From Desulfovibrio piger ATCC 29098 (GTDB lineage Bacteria > Desulfobacterota > Desulfovibrionia > Desulfovibrionales > Desulfovibrionaceae): a stretch of 64,000 nt of DNA. The notes beneath the pieces were generated by a model. That model did no database searches. It saw nothing but the letters and a program-made list of their open reading frames with translations, and was not told the origin of the DNA. The stretch lies in contig NZ_DS996359.1 of assembly GCF_000156375.1 (NCBI RefSeq), positions 117,065 through 181,064 on the forward strand, in the 5' to 3' direction. Positions 41,042-49,789 of this stretch are shown here, piece by piece (the stretch's first letter is position 1; each line of letters begins with the position of its first letter). The position numbers were made by a program, and so were the translations under genes.

Positions 41042-42184
41042 TCAGGCCAGTGTGGCCGTGATGACGTCGCAGATGTGTTCCACATCGGCGGCGCTCAGGC
41101 CGGGGTGCATGGGCAGGGTCACCAGCTCGCCGTAGAGCTGTTCCGTCACAGGCAGGGGCAGGGAGCCCGGAGCGGGGCGGAACAGGCTCAGCAGATGGTT
41201 GGGCTTATAATGGACGCCCACCGGGATGCCTGCGGTGGTGAGGGCGGCCTTGAGCTCGTCCTTGCGGCCGTCGAGCACACGCACGCAGACGATGTGCGGC
41301 ACCACGAAGTCCTGCGGATCGGTCTGCAAGAGGCGCAGGCCGTCCAGCCCGTCCAGACGCTTCCGGTAGATGTCGCCCAGGGCGCGGCGGGCCGGGATGA
41401 ACTCCCCGTCCAGACGCGAGAGCTGCACGCGGCCGATGGCGGCCATGATGTTGCTCATGTGGAAACGCCAGCCGATGCGCTTCACGTCCGGGTCCCAGGT
41501 GCGGGTACCGGCAAAGCGGGAGCGGGTGTCGCCCTCCACGGAGAGCAGACGGGCATCGGCGGCATACCCGGCTTCCGTGGCGTTGAAGAAGACGGCGCAG
41601 CCGCCTTCGCCGGACGTGATGTTCTTGATGCCGTCGAAGCTGAAGCAGACCACGTCCCCGAAGCTGCCGATCTTGCGGCCGTGATGCAGGCAGCCGAAGG
41701 CATGGGCGGCGTCTTCGATGACGCGCAGGCCGTGCTCCCGGGCGAAGGCATGGACTTCATCCAGATGCCAGGGGTTGCTGGCGTAATGGACGGGCATGAT
41801 GGCCAGCGTGTCGGGCGTGATGCGGCGGGCGGCGTCCTTGAGGTCGATGGTGCCGGTCTCGGCCAGCACGTCACAGGCCACGGGCTCGCAACCGGCGGCC
41901 TCGATGGCCTGGAAGGAGGCCACGAATGTCAGGGACGGCACCAGGATCTGCGGCTTGCGGGCGGCATCGCGCGGGGCGATGGCGTCCACGGCCAGGGTCA
42001 GGGCCGCAGTGCCCGTGTTGGTGGTCACCACCTGTTCGGGCGCCACGCCCAGATAGGCGGCCAGTTCCTGTTCGAACAGGCAGGTCTCGTGTCCCATGCC
42101 CAGATAACCGTCCTCGACGATGACGCGCCGGACGGCTTCGGCCTCGGCTTCGCCCACGATGGAACGGGAAAGACGCATGCTCAT
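41042..42184 (-). CDS. DegT/DnrJ/EryC1 sugar aminotransferase
   Basis: This PLP-dependent nucleotide-sugar aminotransferase (380 aa) has the PLP lysine in FSFDGIKNITSGEGG and the family motifs TNTGTAALTLA and EDAAHAFG. Such enzymes make amino sugars for O-antigen, capsule or protein glycosylation; the exact sugar is not readable. GAGGAT precedes the ATG at 42184, and a second Met lies two codons on. It is upstream of the GtrA-GT2 fusion gene on the same strand. Confidence 0.92.
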   Translation of the reverse strand: MSMRLSRSIVGEAEAEAVRRVIVEDGYLGMGHETCLFEQELAAYLGVAPEQVVTTNTGTAALTLAVDAIAPRDAARKPQILVPSLTFVASFQAIEAAGCEPVACDVLAETGTIDLKDAARRITPDTLAIMPVHYASNPWHLDEVHAFAREHGLRVIEDAAHAFGCLHHGRKIGSFGDVVCFSFDGIKNITSGEGGCAVFFNATEAGYAADARLLSVEGDTRSRFAGTRTWDPDVKRIGWRFHMSNIMAAIGRVQLSRLDGEFIPARRALGDIYRKRLDGLDGLRLLQTDPQDFVVPHIVCVRVLDGRKDELKAALTTAGIPVGVHYKPNHLLSLFRPAPGSLPLPVTEQLYGELVTLPMHPGLSAADVEHICDVITATLA

Positions 42185-42465
42185 GGCATATCCTCATGTT
42201 TCATGGAAAAGTACCGGGCAGGGGCAGCCCGGAACTCTGCAATACGCCCTATCGTACGGCTGGGCAAGCCGGCTGTGGGGGGCTTCCGCGCACGGTACGG
42301 GGCGGAAGGGCGGGCGGCCGTGCCGAGGCGGCCCCCTGCGGTATGTGCGCGGACGGGCTGCTCTTTTGCTCGACCTTTTGCTCCGGCTTTGGCATGCTGC
42401 TGCGACGCACGGAGGCCCGGGCAGGCCGCGCCTCCGGCCCCGGCTACCGAGGAGGAGATATCGTC

Positions 42466-43380
42466 ATGTGGGTTCGCATCTGGCCGCATCTGGCCCTGCT
42501 GCTGGCCATGGTTTTCTGGAGCACGTCCTATGTGGCCCTGCGCATCGCGCTCAGCGCGCTGGATCCGTTCACGGTCATGGCCGGGCGCATGGGCGTGGCC
42601 ACGCTGCTGTTCCTGCCGCTGTGGGGCGGGCTGCTGCGCGACTTGCGCCGCAAGGGGCAGTGGCGCTGGCTCCTGCTCATGGCCTTTGCCGAGCCCTGCT
42701 GCTACTTTTTGCTGGAGACCCGCGCCCTGTGCCTGACCACGGCCTCGCAGGCGGGCATGATCATCTCGCTGCTGCCGCTCATCACCGCCGTGGTGGCCTG
42801 GCGTCTGCTGGGCGAAAGGGTCAGCCTGCGCGGCTGGATAGGCTTTGCCCTGGCCGTGGCCGGGGTGGTCTGGCTCTCCCTGCAATCGGCCGTGGACGAG
42901 ACCGCCACGGCGCCTGTGCTGGGCAATTTCTTCGAGGGGCTGGCCATGGTCTGTGCCGCCCTCTATACCGTGCTGGCCCGGCGTCTTTCCGCCGCCTATT
43001 CGCCCCTGCAGATCACGGCCGTGCAGTCCTTCGTGGGCATGAGCTTTTTTGCCGGGCTGCTGGCGCTGGCGCCCCTGGACTACACGCCCGTGCTGCTGCA
43101 TGTGGAGGTGCCGGACTGGGCCCCCTGGGCCAGTGTGGTCTATCTGGGCGGGGTGGTCTCACTGGGGGGCTACGGCCTGTACAACGTGGGGGTCAGCCGT
43201 CTTTCGGCCGCCGGTGCCGCCGCCTACACCAACCTTATCCCCATCCTGACCCTGGCCAGCGGCGTCATCCTGCTGCGCGAGGTCTTCCTGCCCGGCCAGT
43301 ACATGGCCTCGGTGCTGGTGGTGGCCGGGGTGCTGCTCAGCCAGTGGGGCGGCCAGAAAGGCCGGCGCGAAGACAGCTAG
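42466..43380 (+). CDS. EamA/DMT family transporter
   Basis: This ten-helix drug/metabolite transporter (304 aa) has two EamA repeats, each ending in a typical helix (RLLGERVSLRGWIGFALAVAGV and ILLREVFLPGQYMASVLVVAG). The conserved APLT-like positions fit an exporter, and the substrate is unknown. The start at 42466 has GAGGAGGAGA upstream; longer frames lack support. It is followed by a terminator shared with the opposing gene. Confidence 0.9.
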   Translation: MWVRIWPHLALLLAMVFWSTSYVALRIALSALDPFTVMAGRMGVATLLFLPLWGGLLRDLRRKGQWRWLLLMAFAEPCCYFLLETRALCLTTASQAGMIISLLPLITAVVAWRLLGERVSLRGWIGFALAVAGVVWLSLQSAVDETATAPVLGNFFEGLAMVCAALYTVLARRLSAAYSPLQITAVQSFVGMSFFAGLLALAPLDYTPVLLHVEVPDWAPWASVVYLGGVVSLGGYGLYNVGVSRLSAAGAAAYTNLIPILTLASGVILLREVFLPGQYMASVLVVAGVLLSQWGGQKGRREDS

Positions 43381-43459
43381 GGGCTGTGCGGATGCTGGGG
43401 CCTGCCGTTTTCGCCGGGTTTTGGAGAAGACGTCCGGCAGGCTCGGAATTATGAATGGC

Positions 43460-43499
43460 AAGGCGCCCGCCTCCTGAAGGAGACGGGCGCCTTGTTTTT
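43460..43499. terminator. Terminator between convergent genes
   Basis: AAGGCGCCCG and CGGGCGCCTT pair, with an inner CTCCT/AGGAG stem, followed by GTTTTT. It serves the rightward EamA gene and possibly the leftward gene. Confidence 0.8.
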
Positions 43500-43515
43500 G
43501 GTCTGTGGACAGGGA

Positions 43516-43890
43516 TCAGGCATTGCCCGCGTAGAACACGTGGCGGGCGCTGCGGGCCGCGCTGATGCGGTAGATCTGGATGATGTAGCGCCCTTTGCCG
43601 CCGCACAGGGGGCAGGAATCGGTGATCAGCACGCAGCTGGCGTCCAGTTCCAGCGGGTCGATGCCCACGGCCGCCAGCAGGCGGCGGGTACGGCCCTTTT
43701 CCCAGACGATGGGCGCGCCGCAATGGCCGCATTCCACATAGAGCATGTCGGGGTCGAAGACTTCCGGCTGCGGCAGCACGGGCACGTTGACCGTATGGGG
43801 GGCCTCCTGCCGCGCGCTCAGGGAACGGCTGCCGTGCAGCAGGGGGCGTCTGCGATTGAGGGGGCGCCGGAGGGCGCGCTTGCCTTGCAT
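43516..43890 (-). CDS. Zinc-ribbon protein of unknown function
   Basis: This small basic protein (124 aa from ATG 43890, or 139 aa from 43935) has two cysteine pairs, CGHCGAP and CPLCGGKG, forming a likely zinc ribbon in the C-terminal half. The N-terminus is Arg-rich. The longer start would overlap the divergent mutL gene by 21 bases, so the shorter is preferred. Neither has a strong ribosome binding site. The function is not recognised. Confidence 0.65.
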   Translation of the reverse strand: MQGKRALRRPLNRRRPLLHGSRSLSARQEAPHTVNVPVLPQPEVFDPDMLYVECGHCGAPIVWEKGRTRRLLAAVGIDPLELDASCVLITDSCPLCGGKGRYIIQIYRISAARSARHVFYAGNA

Positions 43891-43914
43891 CTGGCGGCCG
43901 GATAGAGTGGCCGC

Positions 43915-46092
43915 ATGTCTGGAGTATCTCGTCATATTCGTTTGTTACCGCCTGAGTTGCGCAATCAGATCGCCGCCGGCGAGGTGGTGGAGCGCCCGGC
44001 CAGTGTGGTCAAGGAACTGGTGGAAAACAGCCTGGATGCCGGAGCCACGCGCGTGGACGTGTTTTTGGAGAACGGCGGCCAGAGCTGCATCCGCGTGCAG
44101 GACGACGGTGCGGGCATCGCCCCCGGCGAACTGGAACTGGCCGTGACCCGTCACGCCACCAGCAAGATCGCCAGCATGGACGACCTTGAGCATATCGCGT
44201 CCTACGGCTTCCGCGGCGAGGCCCTGCCGAGCATCGCCTCGGTGGCCCGTTTCAGCATGGAATCCGCCGTGACCGGAGCCGACGGCGGGACGGAGGCCAG
44301 CCGCATCGTGGTGGAATTCGGCCGCCTGCTGGCGGTGGAGCCTTCGGCCCTGCATCGGGGCACCATCGTGGAAGTGCGCGATCTGTTCACCAATATACCC
44401 GCACGGCTCAAGTTTTTGAAGACCCCGGCCACGGAGCTCAAACGGGCCCAGGACTGGCTGGTGCGTCTGGCGCTGGCCCGCTGCGACGTAGGCTTCACGC
44501 TCCGGGCCGGAGAACGCGAGGCCCTGCGCTTTTTGCCCGGGCAGAGCCTGCGCGACCGCCTGGCCCAGCTGTGGCCGCGCCTGGTGGTGGAGGCCCTGCG
44601 CCCCTTCGATGCCGAACGTCACGGCATCCGGGCCCGGGGTCTGGCGGCCCTGCCGTCGGTGAGCCAGCAGCGCGGGGACCGCATCCTGCTGTACGTCAAC
44701 GGCCGCAGCGTCAGCGACAAGCGCCTGCTGGCCGCCGTGCGCGAGGCCTACAAGGGCCGCATCACCAGCCGGGATTACCCGCAGGTGGTGCTCTTCGTGG
44801 ACATGCCGCCCGACATGGTGGACGTCAACGTGCATCCGGCCAAGAGCGAGGTCCGCTTCCGTGACGAGTCCTCGGTCTTTTCCGCCGTGCTCCATGCCGT
44901 GCAGGGGGCGCTGGTCAGCGATGTGGAAAGCGTGCTGGACGCGGCCCGCGAGGCCGATGATGCCCGCCCGGTGGCGGCGCAGTCCCGCCTGTGGGACGAC
45001 CTGCCTCCGCGCCCGCAGGGCTTTTGGGGCAGTGCCGATGCCGCGCCCCTGATGCGGCATGAGGAGGACGAAACGCGGGAAGACGAAGGCCAGTGGCAGG
45101 TGCGGCGGCCCGATGCGGACGACGGTACGTGCCCTGAGTCCATGACGGGCACGGGAGAGGTAGCGGATGCCCCGTCCGTGCCGTCATCGTCCGGCAGTGC
45201 GGCGGCCTTCGCCTCCAGGCGGACGGCCCCCGTGGGCCTGCGGGAAGCCGTGGCCCCTTCTGCGTTTTCGGCCGCGTCCTTCGCGGAGGACGGGGACGGA
45301 GCGGGACGTTTGTCCGCCGACAGACAGGAATTTTTCGAGAGCGCCCGGCAGACGGCCCGCACGGCCATGCCGCCCGAGCATGTGGCGCCCATGGCGGGGC
45401 AGGATGACGCAGGCCATGCGGCGGAACAGGCCCATACGCCGGAGACGGACGGGACGGAAGTCCTGCCGGGAGCCGGGGATGCCGCCTGCGGGCCTGATAC
45501 TGCCGTGACGGACGAAAGCGCCGCCGGACGGCATGAGCTGGTGGTGGGCGGCCTGACCTATCTGGGGCAGGTGGCCGAGACCTATCTTGTTTTGCGTGAT
45601 GCGTCCGGCGCCCTGATGCTGCTGGACCAGCACGCGGCGCACGAGCGCGTGCTCTACGAGCGTTTGCGCAAGGGGGCCTTCGCGGGCACGGCCCAATGCC
45701 TAGCCCTGCCGCTGGAACTGGCCCTGCAGCCGGTGGAAGAGGAGCGCTTTCTGGAAGTGCGGGACAATCTGGAGCGCATGGGCTTCGATGTCTCCTGCTC
45801 CGGCGGCCGTCTGCTGGCCCGGGGCATCCCGCCCTCCCTGTCCCGCAGCGAGGCCGGGGAGTTCCTGCGCGAGGTGCTGGCCGGTCGCAAGGACGACATC
45901 CGCGCCATGTTCATTTCCCTGTCCTGCAAGGGCGCCATCAAGGCCGGGCAGCGTCTGGCCGATGACGAGGCCGCGGCCCTGCTGCGGCAGTGGCTGCATA
46001 CGCCGGAGCGGGAATACTGCCCGCATGGCCGCCCCAGCATCCTGCGCTGGGATGCCGTGGCGCTGGAGAAACTGTTCAAGCGCCGCCAGTGA
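43915..46092 (+). CDS. mutL: DNA mismatch repair protein MutL (endonuclease type)
   Basis: MutL (725 aa) links mismatch recognition to strand removal. The N-terminal GHKL ATPase carries LVENSLDAGA, DDGAGI and SYGFRGEALPSIASV. A low-complexity linker (about 360-535) follows. The C-terminal domain has the endonuclease motif DQHAAHERVLYE together with SCKGAIKAGQ and CPHGRP, so this MutL should nick DNA itself as in MutH-lacking bacteria. It is divergent from a zinc-ribbon gene. No terminator was noted directly behind it. Confidence 0.95.
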   Translation: MSGVSRHIRLLPPELRNQIAAGEVVERPASVVKELVENSLDAGATRVDVFLENGGQSCIRVQDDGAGIAPGELELAVTRHATSKIASMDDLEHIASYGFRGEALPSIASVARFSMESAVTGADGGTEASRIVVEFGRLLAVEPSALHRGTIVEVRDLFTNIPARLKFLKTPATELKRAQDWLVRLALARCDVGFTLRAGEREALRFLPGQSLRDRLAQLWPRLVVEALRPFDAERHGIRARGLAALPSVSQQRGDRILLYVNGRSVSDKRLLAAVREAYKGRITSRDYPQVVLFVDMPPDMVDVNVHPAKSEVRFRDESSVFSAVLHAVQGALVSDVESVLDAAREADDARPVAAQSRLWDDLPPRPQGFWGSADAAPLMRHEEDETREDEGQWQVRRPDADDGTCPESMTGTGEVADAPSVPSSSGSAAAFASRRTAPVGLREAVAPSAFSAASFAEDGDGAGRLSADRQEFFESARQTARTAMPPEHVAPMAGQDDAGHAAEQAHTPETDGTEVLPGAGDAACGPDTAVTDESAAGRHELVVGGLTYLGQVAETYLVLRDASGALMLLDQHAAHERVLYERLRKGAFAGTAQCLALPLELALQPVEEERFLEVRDNLERMGFDVSCSGGRLLARGIPPSLSRSEAGEFLREVLAGRKDDIRAMFISLSCKGAIKAGQRLADDEAAALLRQWLHTPEREYCPHGRPSILRWDAVALEKLFKRRQ

Positions 46093-46249
46093 GGCCTTTG
46101 GCCCTGTGCGCGTGCGGCGGCGTTTCCGCCGTGTGCGTGATCGCAGAGCCTTGTGCTGACGGGCCTTACCGCAGGATACGTTCGCGATCATGTCCGGCGG
46201 GCAGTGGTTCCGGCCGCTCCGGCAAAGCAGGCATCAGGTGCCGTATAGA

Positions 46250-46291
46250 TAAAAAAGACCGGGACAGTCCCTCAGGGGGCTGTCCCGGTCT
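46250..46291 (-). terminator. Terminator of the His-rich P-type ATPase gene
   Basis: AGACCGGGACAG and CTGTCCCGGTCT pair, and on the - strand a T-run follows. The stop codon of the gene is about 85 bases away. Confidence 0.8.
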
Positions 46292-46374
46292 GTCATTCAT
46301 GGCGTGGGAAGGATCCGGGCCCCACAGGTGCGCATGGCGCCATGGAGCGGGGATGCCGCTCCGCATCCGGGCCG

Positions 46375-49062
46375 CTATTGCCGCATGGCCCGTAGGCCGT
46401 TGGCCACCACCAGCAGGGCCGTGCCCACGTCGGCAAAGACGGCCATCCACATGGTGGCGTGACCGGTGAAGGTCAGGGCGAAGAACAGCGCCTTGACGCC
46501 CAGCGCCAGCGTGATGTTCTGCACCAGGATGGCGAAGGTGGCCCGGGACAGGCGGATGAAGCGGGGGATCTTGCGCAGGTCGTCGTCCATGAGCGCCACG
46601 TCGGCGGTCTCGATGGCGGTGTCCGTGCCGTTGCCGGCCATGGCGAAACCGACGTCGGCCCGGGCCAGCGCCGGGGCGTCGTTGATGCCGTCGCCCACCA
46701 TGCCCACCTTGTGTCCCCGGGCTTCCAGTTCCTCGATGACGGCGAGCTTGTCCGCCGGGAGCAGACCGGCCTTGAAGCTGTCCACGCCCACCTGACGGGC
46801 GATGGCCGCCGCCGTGTGTTCGTTGTCGCCGGTGAGCATGACCGTGGTCACGCCCAGTTCCTTCAGTTCCCTGACAGCTTCCAGGCTGCTTTCCTTGAGC
46901 GTGTCGGCCACGGCCAGCAGGGCCCGGATGCCGTCGTCGCCCACGAGCGCGACCACGGTCTTCCCCTGCCGTTCCAGCCGGGAGATCCGCTCGTCGATCT
47001 CTGCCGGGCAGCGGCCCAGCGATGCCGCAAGGGCGCGGTTGCCCAGGTACCAGCGACGGCCGGCCATGATGCCGCTGACGCCCTGACCGGGCAGGGCCGT
47101 GAAGTCGTCCACGTCCCGCAGGGGGATGTGGTCTTCCGCGGCGGCCTGGGCGATGGCGCCGGAAACCGGATGGTCGGAACGGGCCGCCAGGCTGGCCGCC
47201 AGCGAGCGGACTTCCGCCTCATCTTCCTGCCCGGTGCACAGGCAGTCGGTCTGGCGCGGCTTGCCGTGGGTGAGGGTGCCGGTCTTGTCCAGAGCCAGGC
47301 AGTCCAGACGTCTGCCCTGTTCCAGGAACATGCCGCCCTTGATGAGGATGCCGTAGCGGGTGGCGGCGGCCATGCCGCTGACGATGCTCACCGGCGTGGA
47401 GATGACCAGGGCGCAGGGGCAGCCGATGACCAGTATCACCAGCGCGGTATAGATGGCGTCCGTCCAGGCGCTGCCCAGGAACAGGGGCGGCACCACGGCG
47501 GCCAGCAGGGCCACCAGGAAGACGGCCGGGGTGTAGTAGCGCGCGAAGGTATCCACAAAGCGCTGCATGGGGGCGCGGCTGCCCTGGGCCTCTTCCACGG
47601 CGTGGATGATGCGGGCCAGCGTGGTGTCCGTGGCCGCGGCGGTCACCCGGAATTCGAAGGAACCGGAGGTGTTGAGGGTACCGGCGTAGACCGTGTCCCC
47701 GGCCTGCTTTTCCACCGGCATGCTCTCGCCGGTGATGGGCGACTGGTCCACCATGGAATGGCCGTCCAGCACCAGACCGTCCAGGGCGATCTTCTCGCCG
47801 GGGCGCACGCGTACGCGGCTGCCCACGGCCACCGTGCGGATGTCGGCTTCCTGCCAGCTGCCGTCCTCGCGCAGCACCGTGGCCGTATCGGGCGCCAGGG
47901 CCAGCAGGTCCTTGATGGCGTTGCGGGCCCTGTCCAGGGCCTTGGCCTCGATGGCTTCCGAGACGTTGAACAGCACCATGACCATGGCGGCTTCCGGGAA
48001 CTGCCCGATGAGCACGGCCCCGGTGACGGCCACGGACATGAGGGCATTGATGTTCAGGTCGAGGTTGGAGACGGCCAGCCAGCCCTTGCGGTAGGTGGTC
48101 AGGCCGCTCAGCAGGATGGCGATGATGGCGCAGCACAGGGGCAGGAGCGTCAGTACGGGCCAGCCGCCCACGCTCCAGGAGGCCATGTCGAGGCCGAAGG
48201 GACGCGCCCCCCAGTGCTGGATGAGCTCCAGGATCTCGGAAAGGGCGGCAAAGCCGCCGGCCACGGCCAGGCGCTTCCAAGGGATGCGGGGGGCCGGGAT
48301 GGCGTCCTGCGTCCGGTCCGTCCCTTCCAGCAGCCGGGCGCCCATGTCCAGCCCTTCCAGAGCGGCGGTGATGGCCGGGAGGGCCGCGGGCTCGTGCCGC
48401 ACGCGCACATGGCGCTGCATCAGGTCGATCTCAAGGCCGAGCAGCCCCGGCAGGCCGTCCAGGGCCTTGCGGATGAGGCGTTCTTCCGTGGGGCAGTCCA
48501 TGCCGCTCACCGCAAAGACGGCCGTGGCGCCTGCGGCGGCATCCAGAGGCTCCGGCGTCATGTCGATGGCCTTCAGGGCGGCCTCGATGGAGGCGGTGGA
48601 CGGGAGCTCATGCTCTACGGTGAGCACGCGCTGCATGAGATTGAAGCTGAGTCCGGTGATGCCGGGCACGGTGGCCAGCTTTTTTCTGATGAGCGCCTCT
48701 TCCATGGGGCAGTCCATATTGAGGATGCGGTACACGGCGCGCGTGGCGGAAGGGGCCGCCAGCGTGCTCCAGTCCACGGCCTGGGGCGCGTCATGGCCGC
48801 AGCAGCCGTGCTCGTGCGCATGGTCGTGGTCGCAGCTTTCGTGTTCGTGCGCGTGGCAGCTTTCCGCATGGCCATGCGAGTGGTCGCCGTGCTCATGATC
48901 ATGGCCGCAGCACGCGTGGCCGTGGCCATGGCTGTGGTGATCATGCTCGTGGCCGTGGGCGGCGTGTTCGTGTCCGGCGGGCAGGGTGGCTGCCTTGTCA
49001 CATACGAAGCCTTGCGGGTGCCAGGCACCGCAGGGGCATAAAAACAGTGCGTCACTGCTCAT
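46375..49062 (-). CDS. zntA: Zn/Cd/Pb-type P1B ATPase with His-rich N-terminus
   Basis: This metal efflux ATPase (895 aa) begins with CPCG, and residues about 30-90 are extremely rich in His and Asp/Glu with several Cys. Two HMA domains follow with DCPMEE and DCPTEE in place of CxxC, the acidic variant seen in ZntA-type pumps. The core has CPC (IGCPCALVIST), DKTGTLT, SDHPVSG and GDGINDAPAL. The last helix has Asp (FADVGTALLVVANGLR), as in Zn/Cd/Pb pumps. GGAGGAA precedes the ATG. The gene is divergent from a CadR-type MerR regulator with a 19-bp-spacer promoter. Confidence 0.94.
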   Translation of the reverse strand: MSSDALFLCPCGAWHPQGFVCDKAATLPAGHEHAAHGHEHDHHSHGHGHACCGHDHEHGDHSHGHAESCHAHEHESCDHDHAHEHGCCGHDAPQAVDWSTLAAPSATRAVYRILNMDCPMEEALIRKKLATVPGITGLSFNLMQRVLTVEHELPSTASIEAALKAIDMTPEPLDAAAGATAVFAVSGMDCPTEERLIRKALDGLPGLLGLEIDLMQRHVRVRHEPAALPAITAALEGLDMGARLLEGTDRTQDAIPAPRIPWKRLAVAGGFAALSEILELIQHWGARPFGLDMASWSVGGWPVLTLLPLCCAIIAILLSGLTTYRKGWLAVSNLDLNINALMSVAVTGAVLIGQFPEAAMVMVLFNVSEAIEAKALDRARNAIKDLLALAPDTATVLREDGSWQEADIRTVAVGSRVRVRPGEKIALDGLVLDGHSMVDQSPITGESMPVEKQAGDTVYAGTLNTSGSFEFRVTAAATDTTLARIIHAVEEAQGSRAPMQRFVDTFARYYTPAVFLVALLAAVVPPLFLGSAWTDAIYTALVILVIGCPCALVISTPVSIVSGMAAATRYGILIKGGMFLEQGRRLDCLALDKTGTLTHGKPRQTDCLCTGQEDEAEVRSLAASLAARSDHPVSGAIAQAAAEDHIPLRDVDDFTALPGQGVSGIMAGRRWYLGNRALAASLGRCPAEIDERISRLERQGKTVVALVGDDGIRALLAVADTLKESSLEAVRELKELGVTTVMLTGDNEHTAAAIARQVGVDSFKAGLLPADKLAVIEELEARGHKVGMVGDGINDAPALARADVGFAMAGNGTDTAIETADVALMDDDLRKIPRFIRLSRATFAILVQNITLALGVKALFFALTFTGHATMWMAVFADVGTALLVVANGLRAMRQ

Positions 49063-49122
49063 GGTCGTTCCTCCACGGGGATGCCGGTGGCCGACGCCCC
49101 CGGTCGTTCTTGCTATAGACAG

Positions 49123-49153
49123 ACCATAGGGCCTATAGTCGCTATAGGGTCAA
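49123..49153 (-). promoter_or_regulatory. MerR-type operator promoter of zntA
   Basis: On the - strand TTGACC (49153-49148) and TATGGT (49128-49123) are separated by 19 bases. The 19-base spacer (49147-49129) carries most of a perfect dyad at 49132-49148 (CCTATAG, 3 bases, CTATAGG). The overlong spacer with a central dyad is the hallmark of MerR-family activated promoters. Confidence 0.88.
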
Positions 49154-49231
49154 GAGGGGAGGACGCGTCGGGAAAAAATTTTTCCGGCAACTGCCGTTCC
49201 ATCCCGGACAGGCCCGGACCGGAGGACAGGC

Positions 49232-49681
49232 ATGAAAGTGAAGATAGGCGAACTGGCAAAGATGACCGGCTGTCAGGTGGTCACCATCCGCTATTACGAG
49301 AAGGAAGGGTTGCTGAAACGCCCGGAGCGCACGGAACGGAACTATCGTCTTTACGGGGACGAGGACATCGCGCGGTTGCGCTTCATCCGGCATTGCCGCC
49401 AGCATGGCATGAGCCTGGACGAGATCCGCACCCTGCTGGTGTACAGTGACCATCCCACGGGCAGCTGTGACTGGATCAACAGGCTCATCCGCACGCACAT
49501 CGAAGCGGTGGAGCAGCAGATACGGGATCTTGAGCACCTCAAGGCGCATCTTGAATCCCTGTACCATAAATGCGACGGCAGCCGGGAAGGGGGCTGCGGC
49601 ATCCTGAAGAGCCTTATCGACGGCGAAAACTGCCAGTATTGCCAGACACGGCAGCAGCGTACGGGACAGGAGCATCCCTGA
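49232..49681 (+). CDS. MerR family metal regulator (CadR/PbrR type)
   Basis: This regulator (149 aa) has the MerR HTH (KIGELAKMTGCQVVTIRYYEKEGLL), a long dimerisation helix and cysteines at the metal-binding positions (GSCDWIN, HKCDG and GGCGILK). These match the Cd/Pb/Zn branch. A Cys-rich tail (ENCQYCQ) follows. It should underwind the divergent zntA promoter when metal is bound. The ATG has GGAGGACAGG upstream. Confidence 0.93.
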   Translation: MKVKIGELAKMTGCQVVTIRYYEKEGLLKRPERTERNYRLYGDEDIARLRFIRHCRQHGMSLDEIRTLLVYSDHPTGSCDWINRLIRTHIEAVEQQIRDLEHLKAHLESLYHKCDGSREGGCGILKSLIDGENCQYCQTRQQRTGQEHP

Positions 49682-49725
49682 ACCTCGCAGGGCCGTCTTT
49701 GGGACCCTCTGCATTCGGACGGGAA

Positions 49726-49765
49726 GAAAAAAACGGGGCGGACCAGACAAGCTGATCCGCCCCGT
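49726..49765 (-). terminator. Terminator of the sugar transferase gene
   Basis: ACGGGGCGGA and TCCGCCCCGT pair, with CAG/CTG inside, and a T-run follows on the - strand. Confidence 0.75.
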
Positions 49766-49789
49766 CGTGCATGTACCGGGATGTCCGGC

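Noticed and set aside
46459-49041. An 860-codon + strand frame opposite the His-rich ATPase
   Set aside because: It is a shadow frame; the - strand protein has all P-type ATPase motifs.
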